Assembly (NCBI GenBank): GCA_003254905.1
Contig: QANU01112481.1
Span: 743,888-807,887 of the forward strand
DNA length: 64,000 nucleotides
Origin: Nissolia schottii
Lineage: Eukaryota; Streptophyta; Magnoliopsida; Fabales; Fabaceae
Direction of reading: 5' to 3'
Of the stretch, positions 46,906 through 59,600 are shown one piece after another. The notes beneath the pieces were generated by a model. The model had not been told where the DNA came from. It searched no databases and saw only the letters and a list, made by a program, of their open reading frames with translations. Both the position numbers and the translations under genes were made by a program. Each line of letters begins with the position of its first letter. Positions within the stretch are counted from its first letter, which is position 1.

Positions 46906-48637
46906 GCATTAATACCCTACTTAGTCTATCAAATTTATACAATTGTCCTAGTTGGTTCCTAAACTTAAAAATATGATAAGTTAGTCCCTGAACTTTGTAA
47001 ACTTTGGACACGTTAATTGGGTTACAAATCAACAGGTTCTATAATTTCTATTTGATTTATGATTCTTTTTTTATTGTGTATTAATTATTCGGTTAATTTT
47101 TTCTAATTTTTAATTTTTTCTTTTACTTTATTTTCAACATTTTCATTCTTAGTTAATCTTATTGTATATCTGTTAATATATTATATAGATATAAATATAG
47201 ATTTTTGCGAACACTGCTAATATTGTGCTTCCATTAGAAGGATATTAAAAAATATTTTGTGTTGAAATTATACTCAGGATATGTGACCCATTATTGTTCA
47301 CAAACCCAACTTGAATTAGTCTTATATGATTACATACAAGTTATAGTCGTAACTTCTAGTCTGTCATTTATATAAATTATAATATAAAAATAATATAAAT
47401 GTATATAATTATGTATCAAAAATATATAAATGCATTTAATTAGGGTGTTTATTACTCAATTACTACTTTGTTTTTAAGTTGTTATTGTTTAGTTTGTCAA
47501 ATGTATTTTTTTAAAATAATTTTTATTAATTTATGCTAATGACACGCGTCTTCTTTTCTTTATATCATGGCTTGTGTTTTCAATATATAAGGTTGTGTTT
47601 GGTTGTTGATATATGATTAAAATACATAGACATAAAATACGATCTTAAAAGTCAGTCTTGTATTATGTTTAATAATGATATCTAAGACACAATTTTATAT
47701 TGTATATGTTTAATTTTATGATGACAAGACATAAAAAATAACAAATGACTTAAACTATCATTTAGATCTCATTCTCACTCATTTATAATTTCATTAAAAC
47801 TCTGTTTCTCCTTATCCATGACACATGTATTAACCATCAAACTTAGCCTAATAGACTATTTACAATACATGCTCATATAAAATATTCATTATTGATTGAT
47901 ATTTGTAGTACAAATTATTTATATACATTACTGACTATATTTAATATGTAATTAATACCTCATTTAATGAGTTTGACTAGGTTAGAAATTAAAGAAAGCG
48001 TTAAATTTATTAAATGATCCAGCGGCACATTAAATGTAAAATGTTTTTTTTGTAATATATTGAGTACTTTATTAAAAATAAATTAGTATCTATATATTAT
48101 AATCTTCAAACTATATATTGGCATTTTATATTATTTAATATTTCGATCATCACAACATTTATCTATATATTGAGCCTTCTTCAACGATATTGCAACACAT
48201 AATTAGGTAAAACAATTGGTAGATACTGCAAAAGTATATAAGTAGTTTTCAGGAGAAGCAAAAAGTACACAGTTTCGTGAAATTTCCGCCCATAACTAAA
48301 TGAATCCATTTTGCGTGCACACTCATAGCAGGTGGGTTCCATTCGAGGTACATAATCCAAGGTAAATAAAAATCATAGGTCTAGGGGTATGCAAAAACAT
48401 CTACTAGTGCATAATGCATGAAGACTGTTAATCGAAAAAAAGATTTAAAAAAATGCAAGAAGACTAATCCATCTGTTATTTCAAAATAATTTTCAATTTT
48501 ACTAATAAGCATATAATCAAGTTAGATCAGGTTAGTCTTCCATGTAATAAAACCCACACACTAATCATTTAATTGAGAAAAAAATCTTCAAAAGCATGAT
48601 CGTTATTATTATTATTAATATGAGATTGAGTGCACAT
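46906..48637. other. AT-rich intergenic DNA with a MITE-like TIR pair
   Basis: No gene is supported. At about 47591 GGTTGTGTTTGGTTGTTGAT and at about 47831-47850, in reverse complement, GGCTAAGTTTGATGGTTAAT may be ends of a ~260-bp element related to the one at 25989. A TAGTCCCT-type dispersed repeat lies at 46930-47040. Confidence 0.35.
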
Positions 48638-48639
48638 TA

Positions 48640-49186
48640 CTCCCTCCCTTTCATATTTATCCAAAATTTATTAAATTAGGTTTTTAAAATATTTGTGCAA
48701 CTTATATTTTAAAATGAAATTAATTTGTTCTTTTTTAACAATACATTTAATTTGATTGTTGTCATTAAATGCATTAATAAAATATTTTTTTAAATAAGTG
48801 CATTTTTTTTTGTCTATTCAAATAATATTTCATAACTTTCAAAATATTTAGTAGTATACTCCCTTCGTCCACAAATAAGAGTCATTTAAGAGTTTTGCAC
48901 ACTTATTAAGAAATCATTAATATTACATGAGTATCCAAACGATTTATATTAACTTGACAAATTTACCATTTTCATTTTTCTCAAATTCTCTTTATGAAAT
49001 TCTCTATCTTATTAAATAAGGGTAAAACTTAGAAACAAATAATTAATACTACATTAAAATTCTAAAACGACAAATATTTGTAAACAAAGTTTTTTTTTAA
49101 AAGGACTCTTATTTATGGATTGATGAAGTATTTTCTTAATCTACGGCGATATCCTAAAATGGACACTTATTTTAAAATAGAGGGAA
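48640..49186. mobile_element. Stowaway-like MITE, outer, interrupted
   Basis: Left end CTCCCTCCCTTTCATATTTA and right end, in reverse complement, TTCCCTCTATTTTAAAATAA, flanked by TA on both sides (48638-48639 and 49187-49188). It is split by a second MITE at 48859-49128; without that, it is about 277 bp. Confidence 0.6.
48859..49128. mobile_element. Stowaway-like MITE, inner
   Basis: Left end CTCCCTTCGTCCACAAATAA; right end in reverse complement CTTCATCAATCCATAAATAA; both continue into GAGTCN. TA flanks both sides. It sits inside the outer MITE, so it inserted later. Confidence 0.65.
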
Positions 49187-49226
49187 TATATATAGCTTAA
49201 GTCAATAATTTTAGGCTAAAATGTTA

Positions 49227-49371
49227 CTCCCTCCGTTCTATAATGTTATTTTATTTTCACTTTTTAAGTTCATTCATAATTCAATGTATCTGACACAATT
49301 GTGTCCAGATACATTGAATTACAAATGAATTTAAAAAGTAAAAATGAAGTAACATTAAGAAATGGCGGGAA
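49227..49371. mobile_element. Stowaway-like MITE
   Basis: A 145-bp element with left end CTCCCTCCGTTCTATAATGT and right end in reverse complement TTCCCGCCATTTCTTAATGT, flanked by TA. The arms pair over most of the length through AATTCAATGTATCTG, and the centre holds ACACAATTGTGT. Mariner/Tc1 superfamily. Confidence 0.75.
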
Positions 49372-49682
49372 TAATTATCGTTGTGATTCAAAATTAAATA
49401 ATTCAATTTATTAAACTCGTTTCACAAAATGCCAAGCATCAATCGGAAGCAAGTTATGTATATTTAAGAAAAAAATAAAACAAAAAAAAACGAGAAATTT
49501 GAATTAACATTGGATGCTTGCAAATTAAGGGGGGATGTTACGAGTATAGTAGCAGCTGCCGGTCTAAGGTGAGGTAGAACGCAGAAGATGATGCGTATTC
49601 ATCGGCACTGCTTTATGCACTCATGTTTCCCGGCCCACGATTATTCATTCCATTTTTATCTTCTTAAAAGTGCCACTTTAAT

Positions 49683-49697
49683 TCCCCCCCCCCCCCT
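49683..49697. repeat. Poly-C run
   Basis: A run of about 14 C after AATT; such runs are prone to sequencing or assembly error. Confidence 0.8.
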
Positions 49698-50185
49698 TAT
49701 TATTATTAGCGTATAATATTATTATTAATTAATCTTGGTCTTATGCTATGTTATAGCTATAGGGTGGGGTGAATAGATAAGATAAAAATTGAAGCAATTA
49801 ATTTACTACAACTCATGCTTCCAGTTTTCACGGCCACTTGGTCTAGTGGTGTCTACCAATGTGTGCGTTTCACCTTTGCTTTATTTAATTTGTCCATTGA
49901 ACAGAAACTTGATGTTGCCATTTCTTCGGAGCCAGCAAGCAGACATAAAAGGTTTTTTTTTTTGGTTTTTTGCCTAGGGAGCAATGTATAGTGTGTTGGC
50001 CTCTCGCAGCATCGGGTACTCCAATCTTGGCTTTCAACTTTGTCTACAACGTTTATTAGTAACTATTCCCCCTTTAATTAATTATAGGATTTATAAATCC
50101 CCTCATTAACTGTTTCATGGCGTAACATAGTCTTATATTGTCTTTCAATCATTTATAGTTAATTATATACAAAACTGTTGAAATA

Positions 50186-50424
50186 CCCCCTTTATTCTAT
50201 AATGACAATCCCTTTCACTATTTTAAATTTATTTATAACTTAATTTATTTAGACATAAGTCAATCACTTTTAATGATATGATATTGTTTTCAATAAATAA
50301 TATTTGTTACATGACAAAATTATATCATTATTAAACTAATGTATTTGATTAATTAGTTGACTAGATACATTAATTTAAAAATATATTACTATTATCACAT
50401 GATAATTATTATGGACTGGAGGAA
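50186..50424. mobile_element. Stowaway-like MITE, degenerate
   Basis: Left end CCCCCTTTATTCTATAATGA and right end in reverse complement TTTCCTCCAGTCCATAATAA. Boundaries are approximate, since the right TA is unclear. Confidence 0.5.
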
Positions 50425-51268
50425 ATGATAAATAATTGGATATTATTAGTACAAAATTCCTTTTTTTTTATTTTGTGCATCAAAACTAAGAATTTTGTTA
50501 GCGATTATCCTTAATTAAGACACTAATTAAGAAGTTAAAAATAAATTAGTTTAAGCTTTCGATGCATTCAATAGCACTTTAACAAAATCTTAAAACTAGT
50601 GCCTGACTATAAGATAATTACTACACACTTGAGGATTATATGGGTTGTCTATTAAATTGGTTAGTTACGCTCGTGACGTGTCATTATGGTAAATGAGAAT
50701 GAAGCATTAGGTTTAACTGGCATTTAAGATCTATGATATGATGTAGGTTTCCTGTTTTAAAAATGCTGCTTTTTTTGTTTTTTTTGATTGATTGAATTGG
50801 TATGATCATCATCACAGTTGTATTAAGCTGGTTGAATGCAATGATGCTTTTCTATGTTACAAGGTGTGGGAGGTTTCTTTCGATGAACAGAAATATGCCC
50901 TTAAATCTCTGCTTTCTAACCATGCTACTACAATAACCATTTTGTACAATCTTTAAGAAATTCAAACTCACAAAATATGAAGTTACGGTGAACCTCACCC
51001 ACGTTTTTACGAGTATTACTATTTAGACGTTATTTAAAATGATTGTCATAATATCATTTCTTTAATTTTAAAAGTGGCTATAAATTATTTCCAAGCACTA
51101 GAAATTGTAATTATTTTAAAATTTGTCAAGTTAAACAAACTATACAAATTGTGAATCCTATAGCTCCGACAATGACACCCTACCTTTGATCATACAAGGT
51201 GCATTAGTTGAGGTGGATGTGAGTTTTGGCTCGAACACTTACATCTCTTTAATATTAGAAAAATATTA

Positions 51269-51565
51269 CTTTTTTCGTCCAATTTTAATTGTCACTTTTG
51301 ATAAAGACACATAGATTAAGAAAATAATTAATTTGACATAACTTAGAAAGAATATCAAGTCTTTAGAATAAATTATTCCTAAGTGTGATAGAATTTCAAG
51401 TCTTAAAAAATCGAAACCGTAATTAATACAAAAAGTAAAGGATTTCATGACAAACAAGTGTAAAATTGAAAAAATATAATTAATATTTTCTTAATTTAAA
51501 CAAATAACAACTAATTTTGGACAAATTTTGTTTCAAAAATGACAAATAAAATCGGACGCGGCGAG
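51269..51565. mobile_element. Stowaway-like MITE
   Basis: Left end CTTTTTTCGTCCAATTTTAA; right end in reverse complement CTCGCCGCGTCCGATTTTAT; both continue into TTGTCA and are flanked by TA. About 297 bp, no coding capacity. Confidence 0.65.
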
Positions 51566-54268
51566 TAACTTGAAAGTTCAGTGCTGAGTAAGCATAATTA
51601 AGTTACAAGGTTTAAAAAATATTTTATCTTGAAAGTTTAGGGCATAGGAGTTTGTATAATACAACAAAGTTAAAGGCTTTGGTATGTTTTTAGTCCCTAA
51701 AAAATAAATAATTTAAATTTTGATTCTTCTTTTATTAAAGTTAAGTTTTGGATCTCTAAGTTTGTCATCTGACTATGGAGCATTCATGGCTCCACTCAAC
51801 CTAAAACTTACGTTATCAGAAATAAGCAAAATACCGTTGATCAATCAGTTTTCAGAGTGATTTTTTTTTTTATGGAAATCACGTCACAAAGTAAAGCTTA
51901 CATACTGATTTTCAATGTATGTCAGAATTTTTGTCCGTAATATTTTCCATTTTTTGATAAGAAATATTTCGAACATGATTTTTGACAAAATATCTGTCAA
52001 AATAATATTAAAAAATTATAACAAAAGTCGTTAAAATTGTTGAATGAATTTCTATCAATAATAAATTAATTTTAAATTTTTATTTATTTTATTGACGAAA
52101 AATTCTGCTAATAAAAAATGTGATAAATTTCAAGTTTGTCAAGGTAGAGTTTAAGTTAGGGTATTATTGGCAAAATTTTTATTGAAAATGATGCATTTAA
52201 TTAATTTAACCCTAACGAATTTTATTCCAAAACCCATCGGTAGGGCTGAATTAACTAAATGCATAGTGTCGTTAAACGCACATATATAACTGGGTCGCGA
52301 ATGTCAAGCACATTCAATTACCGATGAGAAAAACCGCAGGCAATACCATATAACTCCTAAACATTTACCCATAGCCAAAAATGAAAATTATTTTTTAATA
52401 TATTTAATTATTACCAATGGGTGTATCCCTTTGTAAAAATTATTTTTCAAAAAAAAAAATTGCTTTAAAATTCAACGACGGTAAACCTTTGGTGTCACCA
52501 ATAAGCGCCAAATATGTTAGATATCACCGGTAGATTTATTGACAGTCGACCTAAATTGCGTTGCTTTCCGCTAGGCGATTTCTTGTGCGAAATTCATTTC
52601 TACATTTTCAACACAATTTTCTTCGGAAATTTGTTGGTTGTACCAATAGACGTGTATCCATAGAACAAATTTGTCATATCACATTCTTTTAATGGGGGGT
52701 TTCTCATATATTCTATGGGGTAAATATCTCACATTACTTAATTTATCTATTTTTGATAATTTTTATAATTAAATTTATTAAATTTTATTATCATTTTATG
52801 ATCTAATATGACATATTAATGAACTATATGATTTATTATGGTTCGTAAATTTCTAAATCTCTTATAAGTTGACTATTTTAATGATTTGACTAATGAAAAG
52901 TTTATTACAATGGTATAAAACATGAAATGATAACAAAATTTGATGAATTTAATTGTAAAAATTATAAAAATAGATGAATTAAGTAGAATGAAATATTTAT
53001 TTCATGAGGTATTTATGCAATCACTTTTTTTAACAGTATATATAAGCGAAAGCATCAACAAACGAAAGAGCGCCAATAACCATTCCCTTATACTTATAAA
53101 TTATAATTATAAACTAAATGTGGATTTTAAGTTTCATAATTAATTTGAAAACTTTTGTGTAGGTAAAATAGTAATTGTTAATTTGATTTTACGTTCAAAC
53201 CAATCTTTATTTTTATTTTTTCTGTATGGTAGTTTACAATAATAATTTTAGGTACCATTAACTATGTACACACACACATATATATATATATAAATAAGTC
53301 TCACTTTTTTTTAGGGAAGCATCCATTTATAATCTACTATTTAAAACTTGTATTCTATTGAAACAATTTATCTTCATGCTAAATAGCATCGCTGAAAAGT
53401 TTAATGCGACGAAACACCTTTCTTTTATTATTATTATTAACTTTTCACCTTTCTATTGTCTTCATCAAAGATGTTCATGATAATTCGTCAAGCGCATTAG
53501 TTAAATTTTCATGTTTTGTTGTATTTATCAAAAATTCAGGATAAACCTAATGGTCACTTATATCAGTTAGCTGTTCACGCTTAGTTGTCTTTATTAATCA
53601 TTCTTTTCCTTAATACATGATTAAGTAAAAGAGGACATATTAAGTGAGAGTTTTATTTTTATATAAGAGGAAAATCTTAACCACCAAATTATACATAGAT
53701 TTTTAAGATTAAAATTTTTCACATAATCATTCAAAATAGTTATGTGACGTATTTTAGTCTTAACGATTCATAATGTAAAATTCAATGATCAATATTTACT
53801 CTTCTCCTCTAATCACAAACCTCTTTTTTCACTCAATATGCTTCGCAAAATAAATATATAAAAATAAGGATATATACATAAGAAAGTATATATATAAGTT
53901 TCAGATTGTCCCGTGATTAAATGATACACACTTTTTTTCCTTCCATTTTTAGTCAAACTAGAGTCCAAACATTTTAGATCGCTAGCTTTTCCTCGCATGA
54001 ATAATGTTGGGTTAGGTACAAATGGAAAAAGGAGCAGCAATAAATACGAAACAAAACACACGAAAGATGGATAAAATTGATGTGTTTTTTTTCTTCTTTT
54101 CTTTAATCAATGAAAAAGATGAATGACGCGAAGAAAATGGTGCGAAAGGTATAATTGGATTATGTGATGGATTGTTATATGTTTTTTCCCGGTGGTGTTA
54201 TTTAGCAGAACACTTTACTTGCACGATTAACTTGGTAATTAAATTAAGCGGTGGAAATTTAAAACTTA

Positions 54269-54302
<34 letters not shown>

Positions 54303-54440
54303 GAATATAGAAGGAAAACAGAAATCAATGGTACATTGTTTTCGCAAATTGGTCGTGCAAGTTGTGTTGAAAAAAAAAATCATTTCTGATTTTTCCCTCC
54401 TTCACTTTAACCACTTTCTCACTTAAAACCAATTTTACTG
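51566..54440. other. AT-rich intergenic DNA
   Basis: No gene is supported. It holds a TAGTCCCT-type repeat near 51680, a (CA)n(TA)n run near 53269-53292 and a (TAA)n microsatellite at about 54270-54301. The rest shows nothing I can name. Confidence 0.45.
54270..54301. repeat. (TAA)n microsatellite
   Basis: About ten TAA units, visible directly. Confidence 0.9.
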
Positions 54441-54474
54441 CAATATTAAAATTCCCAAAGATTCTGAGGAGGAT

Positions 54475-56250
54475 ATGGGGGAGTGGGAAGACATCATCTC
54501 AACCGCCTTGGGTCAGAATTTTGACATAGCGGCTGCTCGTATATTCACTACACGGGTGAAAAAAATCAGCGACAGAATATGCTTACAACTTGGGGATTCT
54601 TCTTTCTCAGTTTATGTGGCAGAATCCGACCAAGGTCACCCCTCTCGTAATGGAGGAGACACGGCAGAACAAGGGGGGAAATGGCATCACCCAAACGAGG
54701 TTGTAGGGAATGAAGGACAGCATGTATGACATGAGAAGGTACAAGACGTGGCGAGTGGGATAGTGGGGGACAACCCCTGCATATCCGGTGGCAACTATGT
54801 ACATGTTGCAAAACAAGGTACTATGTTGGAATTATCTGAGAGAGTGGAGGACAGAGGACATATAACCAAATCCAATATCTTGGATGCTAGTGAAAACATG
54901 GGCTTTAAGGAATGATCCTTTTTATTTGGACTCACTACTTGTAGAGGCATTGGATAAGGAGAAATTGGATCCTCCTATGGAGCCCATCTCACCCATTGAG
55001 TTTCCTCTTCTTGAACCATTGAACATACAGGTCCCTCTTGGCCAACATTCTCCATCACAGGCTCTTGTTAACAACAAATTGGATTTGGTGGTGGACTTCA
55101 CACGAGATTTTGATAACCCGAATACCTTGGACCTAGTTATGTCTGTGGATGAAAAATGTTTCTACTGTAGCGGCATCAGTAGGAGGCCAAGCTCCTTTAG
55201 CCACGACACCGAATAGGAGCCACCTGCTAACAACAGAGGCACCTGCAACGTCGACACTGCTAGCCAGTAAGTCAGATCGTGGCTCACTCAACTAGGAGAC
55301 ACGACATACGGGAGGGGAAGACGAAGAGCCCATAGATGTGGTGCCACACGAGACCGAGGGTAAGAGACTCAAGCTATTGCAGCAGGAAGAAGCGTTAGCT
55401 ACTTGGAAAGTAGGGCAAACAATGGGTCTCTTCTCAAAAAATGATGAAGTCGTGGTCAAGGCTTTGGCGGCTCAGATGGAAGAGCATCAACCAATATATC
55501 CCTGAAGGAGAGGAAGGCCCAAGATAGTCAAAAGGACAAGGAAGTGATCCTCAGTTCCACTGCGTGGCATAAGGTTTGTCTTTATCTCATCTTGATGAAT
55601 ATTATCTGCTGGAACATAAGAGGTGTGGGTGGTCAGAAAAGGATGCTGCCATCAAGAAAATGGTTAGGTCTCGTTCCCTTCTCTGCCTAGGATTGGTAGA
55701 ATCAAAGCATAGTGTTCTGAATCCTCCAAAAATCAAGAAGTGGTGGGGGAACACAGATTTTAATTGAACACACTCTGCAGCAGTGAACACAAGTGGGGGT
55801 CTGATTCTGATATGGGATAACTTGAGATTCAGAGTTAAGAGTATGCAAGTAGGGACCAGGTGGATTACGGTGGAAGGTACTTTTCATCAAAATTCTTTCA
55901 ACTGCACTATCATCTAGGTGTATGCTCCCAATGATAGAGCCGACAGATTGGGCCTTTGGAACGATCTCAGAATGCTTCAACAGTCCACCACTCATCCCAT
56001 CTTAGTTGTGGGAGATCTGAATGAGGTTTTTCACTTAGAGGAGCGATGAGGGGGGTAGAGGATTCTTGGAAAGCGTAGAAGAGTTGAGCAATTGGGTAAC
56101 AGACATAGGGATAAAAGACATACTGTTGATTGGCAGGAAGTTCACTTGGTCAAGTGGCAGGAATAGGAGCAAGTTAGACAGAATGCTAATAGATCCAGAG
56201 TGGGGGATATCTTTTCCTGAACTGAAACTATATGCGCTAATGATCTTCTC
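54475..56250 (+). pseudogene. L1-type LINE relic: ORF1 C-terminus and endonuclease
   Basis: The first frame (54475-54729) contains AARIFTTRVKKISDRICL then GDSSFSVYVAES, like the segment that follows the DUF4283-type domain in plant LINE ORF1. After a frameshifted linker, a new start at 55595 gives MNIICWNIRGVGGQKRML, the N-terminus of the apurinic-type endonuclease that opens LINE ORF2. Further pieces are GGLILIWDNLRF, VYAPNDRADRLGLWNDL, VVGDLNEVF and GRKFTWSSGRNRSKLDRM, the usual order of endonuclease motifs. Stops and frameshifts (for example before VYAPN) show it is dead. Sequence ends at PELKLYAL, where the reverse transcriptase should follow; instead an LTR fragment begins. Confidence 0.85.
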
Positions 56251-56310
56251 ATGCTTGAAACCTAATGATAACGGAAACCTAATGATCTTCTCATGCTTGA
56301 AAGAGATGAG
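56235..56310 (+). repeat. Junction duplication CTAATGATCTTCTCATGCTT
   Basis: The ~24-bp word beginning CTAATGATCTTCTCATGCTT occurs near 56237 and again near 56279, separated by ACCTAATGATAACGGAA-type filler. The first copy sits at the end of LINE sequence, the second at the start of the LTR fragment, whose intact relative at 34318 has ATGATCTTCTCATGCT once. Confidence 0.7.
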
Positions 56311-56659
56311 TAAGATAAGAACTGGTACTGGTGGCGAGGAATCAAAGAATTGATAATTCATGTGCATTGAGTTAATGGATGTATGAAAACTGTAATATGA
56401 TTCAATTCCCAACAAGCTTCCTTATCTGCTTCTCATTCCTTGTCATTTTATCTTTTGTTTTAATTTATTTGTTCTAAAAATAAATTTACAACTCAACCTC
56501 CATATTGTTTAATTAATGGAACTCAAGAATGGCTATTTACCACAACTCCCAGAGGACGACAACCCATCCGTTGTACTGCAATTGAATCCCTTGAGAATTT
56601 GAAAGCAAAATAGTATATCGGATAAATTAAAAAGAAAAGAGAGTAACAAGCTTTGAACA
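56285..56659 (+). mobile_element. 3' fragment of the 33-kb solo-LTR family
   Basis: It is colinear with about 34315-34688: shared words include TTCTCATGCT, ATGCATTGAGTTA/GTGCATTGAGTTA, TATGAAAACTGTA, CTCCCAGAGGACGA, TGTACTGCAATTGAATC and a final AAGCTTTGAACA. The 5' ~1 kb of the LTR is absent. So the family has at least two copies in this window. Confidence 0.8.
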
Positions 56660-56855
56660 GTGGTTGTGAGCCCCTCTGAGAGTGCTGTTTGCTCTCCAAG
56701 GGTACATCTCTTTCCTGTTTTCTTCTGATTGATCTCTTTAAGCCAAGCAGTTTTGTGACTGTGATGATCTTTCTATTATAAGATTCTATATGTTTTTTGC
56801 TTGCCTTGTGGCTCAAGCTTTATATTCAATCAAAAAAATAATGAAAATTTCCAAA
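56660..56855 (+). pseudogene. Possible LINE 3' end after the LTR fragment
   Basis: This pyrimidine-rich stretch (TTTCCTGTTTTCTTCTGATT, GGCTCAAGCTTTATATTC) ends in an A-rich tail ATCAAAAAAATAATGAAAA, as LINE 3' ends do. If so, the LTR replaced or interrupted the body of the LINE at 54475-56250. The link is by position only. Confidence 0.3.
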
Positions 56856-56939
56856 GAAAAACAAATTGTGCTTTCGCGCAGCGTCGTGACAAGGATTTTG
56901 ATTGGTAGCATTTCCTTGACTTTTACCTGAATACTCGTT

Positions 56940-57640
56940 ATTAGGGGTGTTCATAACTCGGTCCAGCCCGCTAACCCGGACCGACCTGAAGCATTTCAGA
57001 CGATTTGGGCCCAATTTTAATTAAACCCGATTTTAAACAACTCTAAAAAAAACCTCTATTTTAATTCATATCGAGTTCGAGTTTAGTCTCGGGTCACCCG
57101 ACCTGGCTCACATACCATACTATACTATGCATTTCTTTCTTTCCCATCCATAGCCCATGTCTATTTTGGTGTCTATTGTAGTTAAACCATGTCTATTTTG
57201 GTATCTATTTCTTAAACCATGTCTATTTTAGAGTATATTGTAGTTAAACCATGTCTACTTCAATGTGTAAAAATCTATTGTAGTGCTCTTATTATTATTT
57301 TTTTGTTTATGTTTCACTAAAACTATGGAAGTTTGAATGGGAATGCTAAGGTTATAAATTTTATGTCATTTTGCTGTAGTGTTTGAAATTAATGAGTATT
57401 TAGTTAGGAAATATAATGTTTAGTTTGCAATTTTTTCAACTTTATTTTTTAATGGATGTTATTTTTTATTTTGAAGTTTGGGATAGTTTTGACCCGTTTT
57501 GGCCATGCAAAATTGTATTTTGTATTTTGCGTCCACGGGTCTAAACGGGCCGAGCTAAAATTGTGCCTATTTTTAGGATCTGACTCGTTTATGGTCGGTC
57601 CGCAAGCCTAAACGGGCCAGCCCGCCAGCTCGTTTATTTT
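56940..57640. other. Dispersed repeat with CGGGCC-type words and a minisatellite
   Basis: GC-richer ends (CTCGGTCCAGCCCGCTAACC on the left; AAACGGGCCAGCCCGCCAG on the right) enclose AT-rich DNA. Between 57146 and 57265 AACCATGTCTATTTTGG-like units of about 25-40 bp recur four times. Wording resembles 32525-32740. The class is not recognisable and no frame is coding. Confidence 0.4.
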
Positions 57641-59600
57641 TTAAAAAAAATTAAAATTTTGGTCTATTTTTTATGATTTAAATACAAAGTTATGAATAAG
57701 TATGCACAGTCATTTTTAACTATTTTTTATCATCTATCTATTAATTAATCAGAAAGAAATAGTTTATGTAAAATTTGAGGATCCATTTTCGGTGGTAATA
57801 AATAGAGAAAAATTAAGGTTTTGTGATTTTTTCATCTTTATCTCTTTGTTGTGGTTACGAAATCTTTAATTTTGGATAGATATACAAATAGTAGCATTTT
57901 TCAATTAAGAAGCTATTTGCAAAGCTTTGATAGAAAAAAAAGGGATAGCAAGAGAATGTATTTAATTAACAACTAGAATCTAAACCCGCGTGATGATCAA
58001 CAAGTTTTAAAATATCTAAAAAATATTTTAATTATAACTAAAACAACTTAGCAATTTAGTTTGCAACCTGGGCTTCAAGATGAAGATCTAAAACTTTAAT
58101 TTGAGCTTCAATTTGAACGTGAGGTATCAATTATCATGTAGTTTTATCAACTTAATTTGTAAAAATAACAATTTGGTTTTTTATTTTAAAAAAAAATTAA
58201 AAAAATTTAAAAAAATTAGGATGGAGTACTTGACAAATCTTAAAGGTAATTTGTACAAATTTACCCTAATATCATTTTATGTAGATAAGATCATACTCAA
58301 GCTGACATTTGTGCAATTTTTTTAGAAGAAAAGGTTGCCATATTATCCTCCGTTTCAAATATCTATCTAGATTATTGTTTTCTAGATTTTTAGAATAGAA
58401 TTTAATTATTAAGAATTGATACAGTAAAGTTTTTTTTTTTCGTCATTCAATTAAGTTATTTTATATACATAATTTTATTTCAGTAATGACTAAGAAATAA
58501 TTTCTTTTATGTACATGACAAATTTTGATTGGTGTCTAATACGAATGTATAACAATTAAATTCTTTAGGATATTTATATATTAGTTACAAATGTCAAGAT
58601 AATAATAATTTTTTAATAATTACTTTTAGTTTGATTATATTTATTAATAATTATAGTTTAATTGTTATGTATTGATAGTGTCAAGTTTTTTATACTGTTA
58701 TTCAATCAGATCATTTTAAATACATGACTTTCAAGTCATAGTGACAAAGCCAATTATTATTGCTAATGTGGAAGGATTTTTGCTAAAAACACTTTACATT
58801 GTCAGAGGATAATAATTAAACTGTTATATATATAAAATAATTATATTAATTATGAGTTTAATTGCAATACATTAATAGTGTAAAACTTTTTTTTACTACT
58901 AATCAATTACATTTTATCATATTAGTATAAATGATTAATTTTCTTTTCCACTATTTCATAAGTCATGCACATTGAAAGATCTTATTGGATGACCATGGTT
59001 ATTATACTTTTGAGTTAACTTTTAAACTCTCACGAATATACCATCCTACCACACAAAATAAGCTAACTCTCGTGTAAACTTTCCTCTTTTAAACTCGTAT
59101 AAGTTTAAGTAAAATCAATTACAAGTTTATGATTTTAAATTAATACTTAATTCCTTCATTAAAAATGTATAAATTTAGTAACTTTTGTTAGATAACTAAT
59201 TGACTTATTTATGTACAAATTGATCGATTAAGTATTATGTTAATTTTATATATTTATTATAATCATGTAATGTTTTATTGAATTATAAAGTGATACATGC
59301 GCAAGATAAATATGACATATCAATTAAGTGGTGAATTAATGTATATTTTATAATATTATTTATTTATTTATTATAAAATTAATATGATTTAATATCAATC
59401 ATAAATATGATATTTAATCACATTTAGTCGATAATTCTTTTGCTTGCCTAATATATTCTTTTACATGGGTAGAATTTATAAAATTAAATTGATATTAATA
59501 CTTAAAATATTAAAAATTTTAATCTATGTAATTTTTTTTTTGTTAAGACCGAATTAGAAGTTTAGCATCAAATTGTTTAAGATAAATCAGAAGAGTGCCA
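57641..59600. other. AT-rich intergenic DNA with hairpin-MITE copies
   Basis: No gene is supported. Pieces of the MITE family seen in PUB32 intron 4 occur at about 58435-58562 (GTCATTCAATTAAG through TGTATAACAATTAAA), 58655-58740 (AGTTTAATTGTTATGTATTG) and 58855-58950 (AGTTTAATTGCAATACATTA). A Stowaway-like end CCTCCGTTTCAAATATC lies at 58348 without a visible partner. Confidence 0.45.

Noticed and set aside
54198..54383. Frame with a poly-tyrosine stretch
   Set aside because: The tyrosines come from the (TAA)n microsatellite read on the minus strand.
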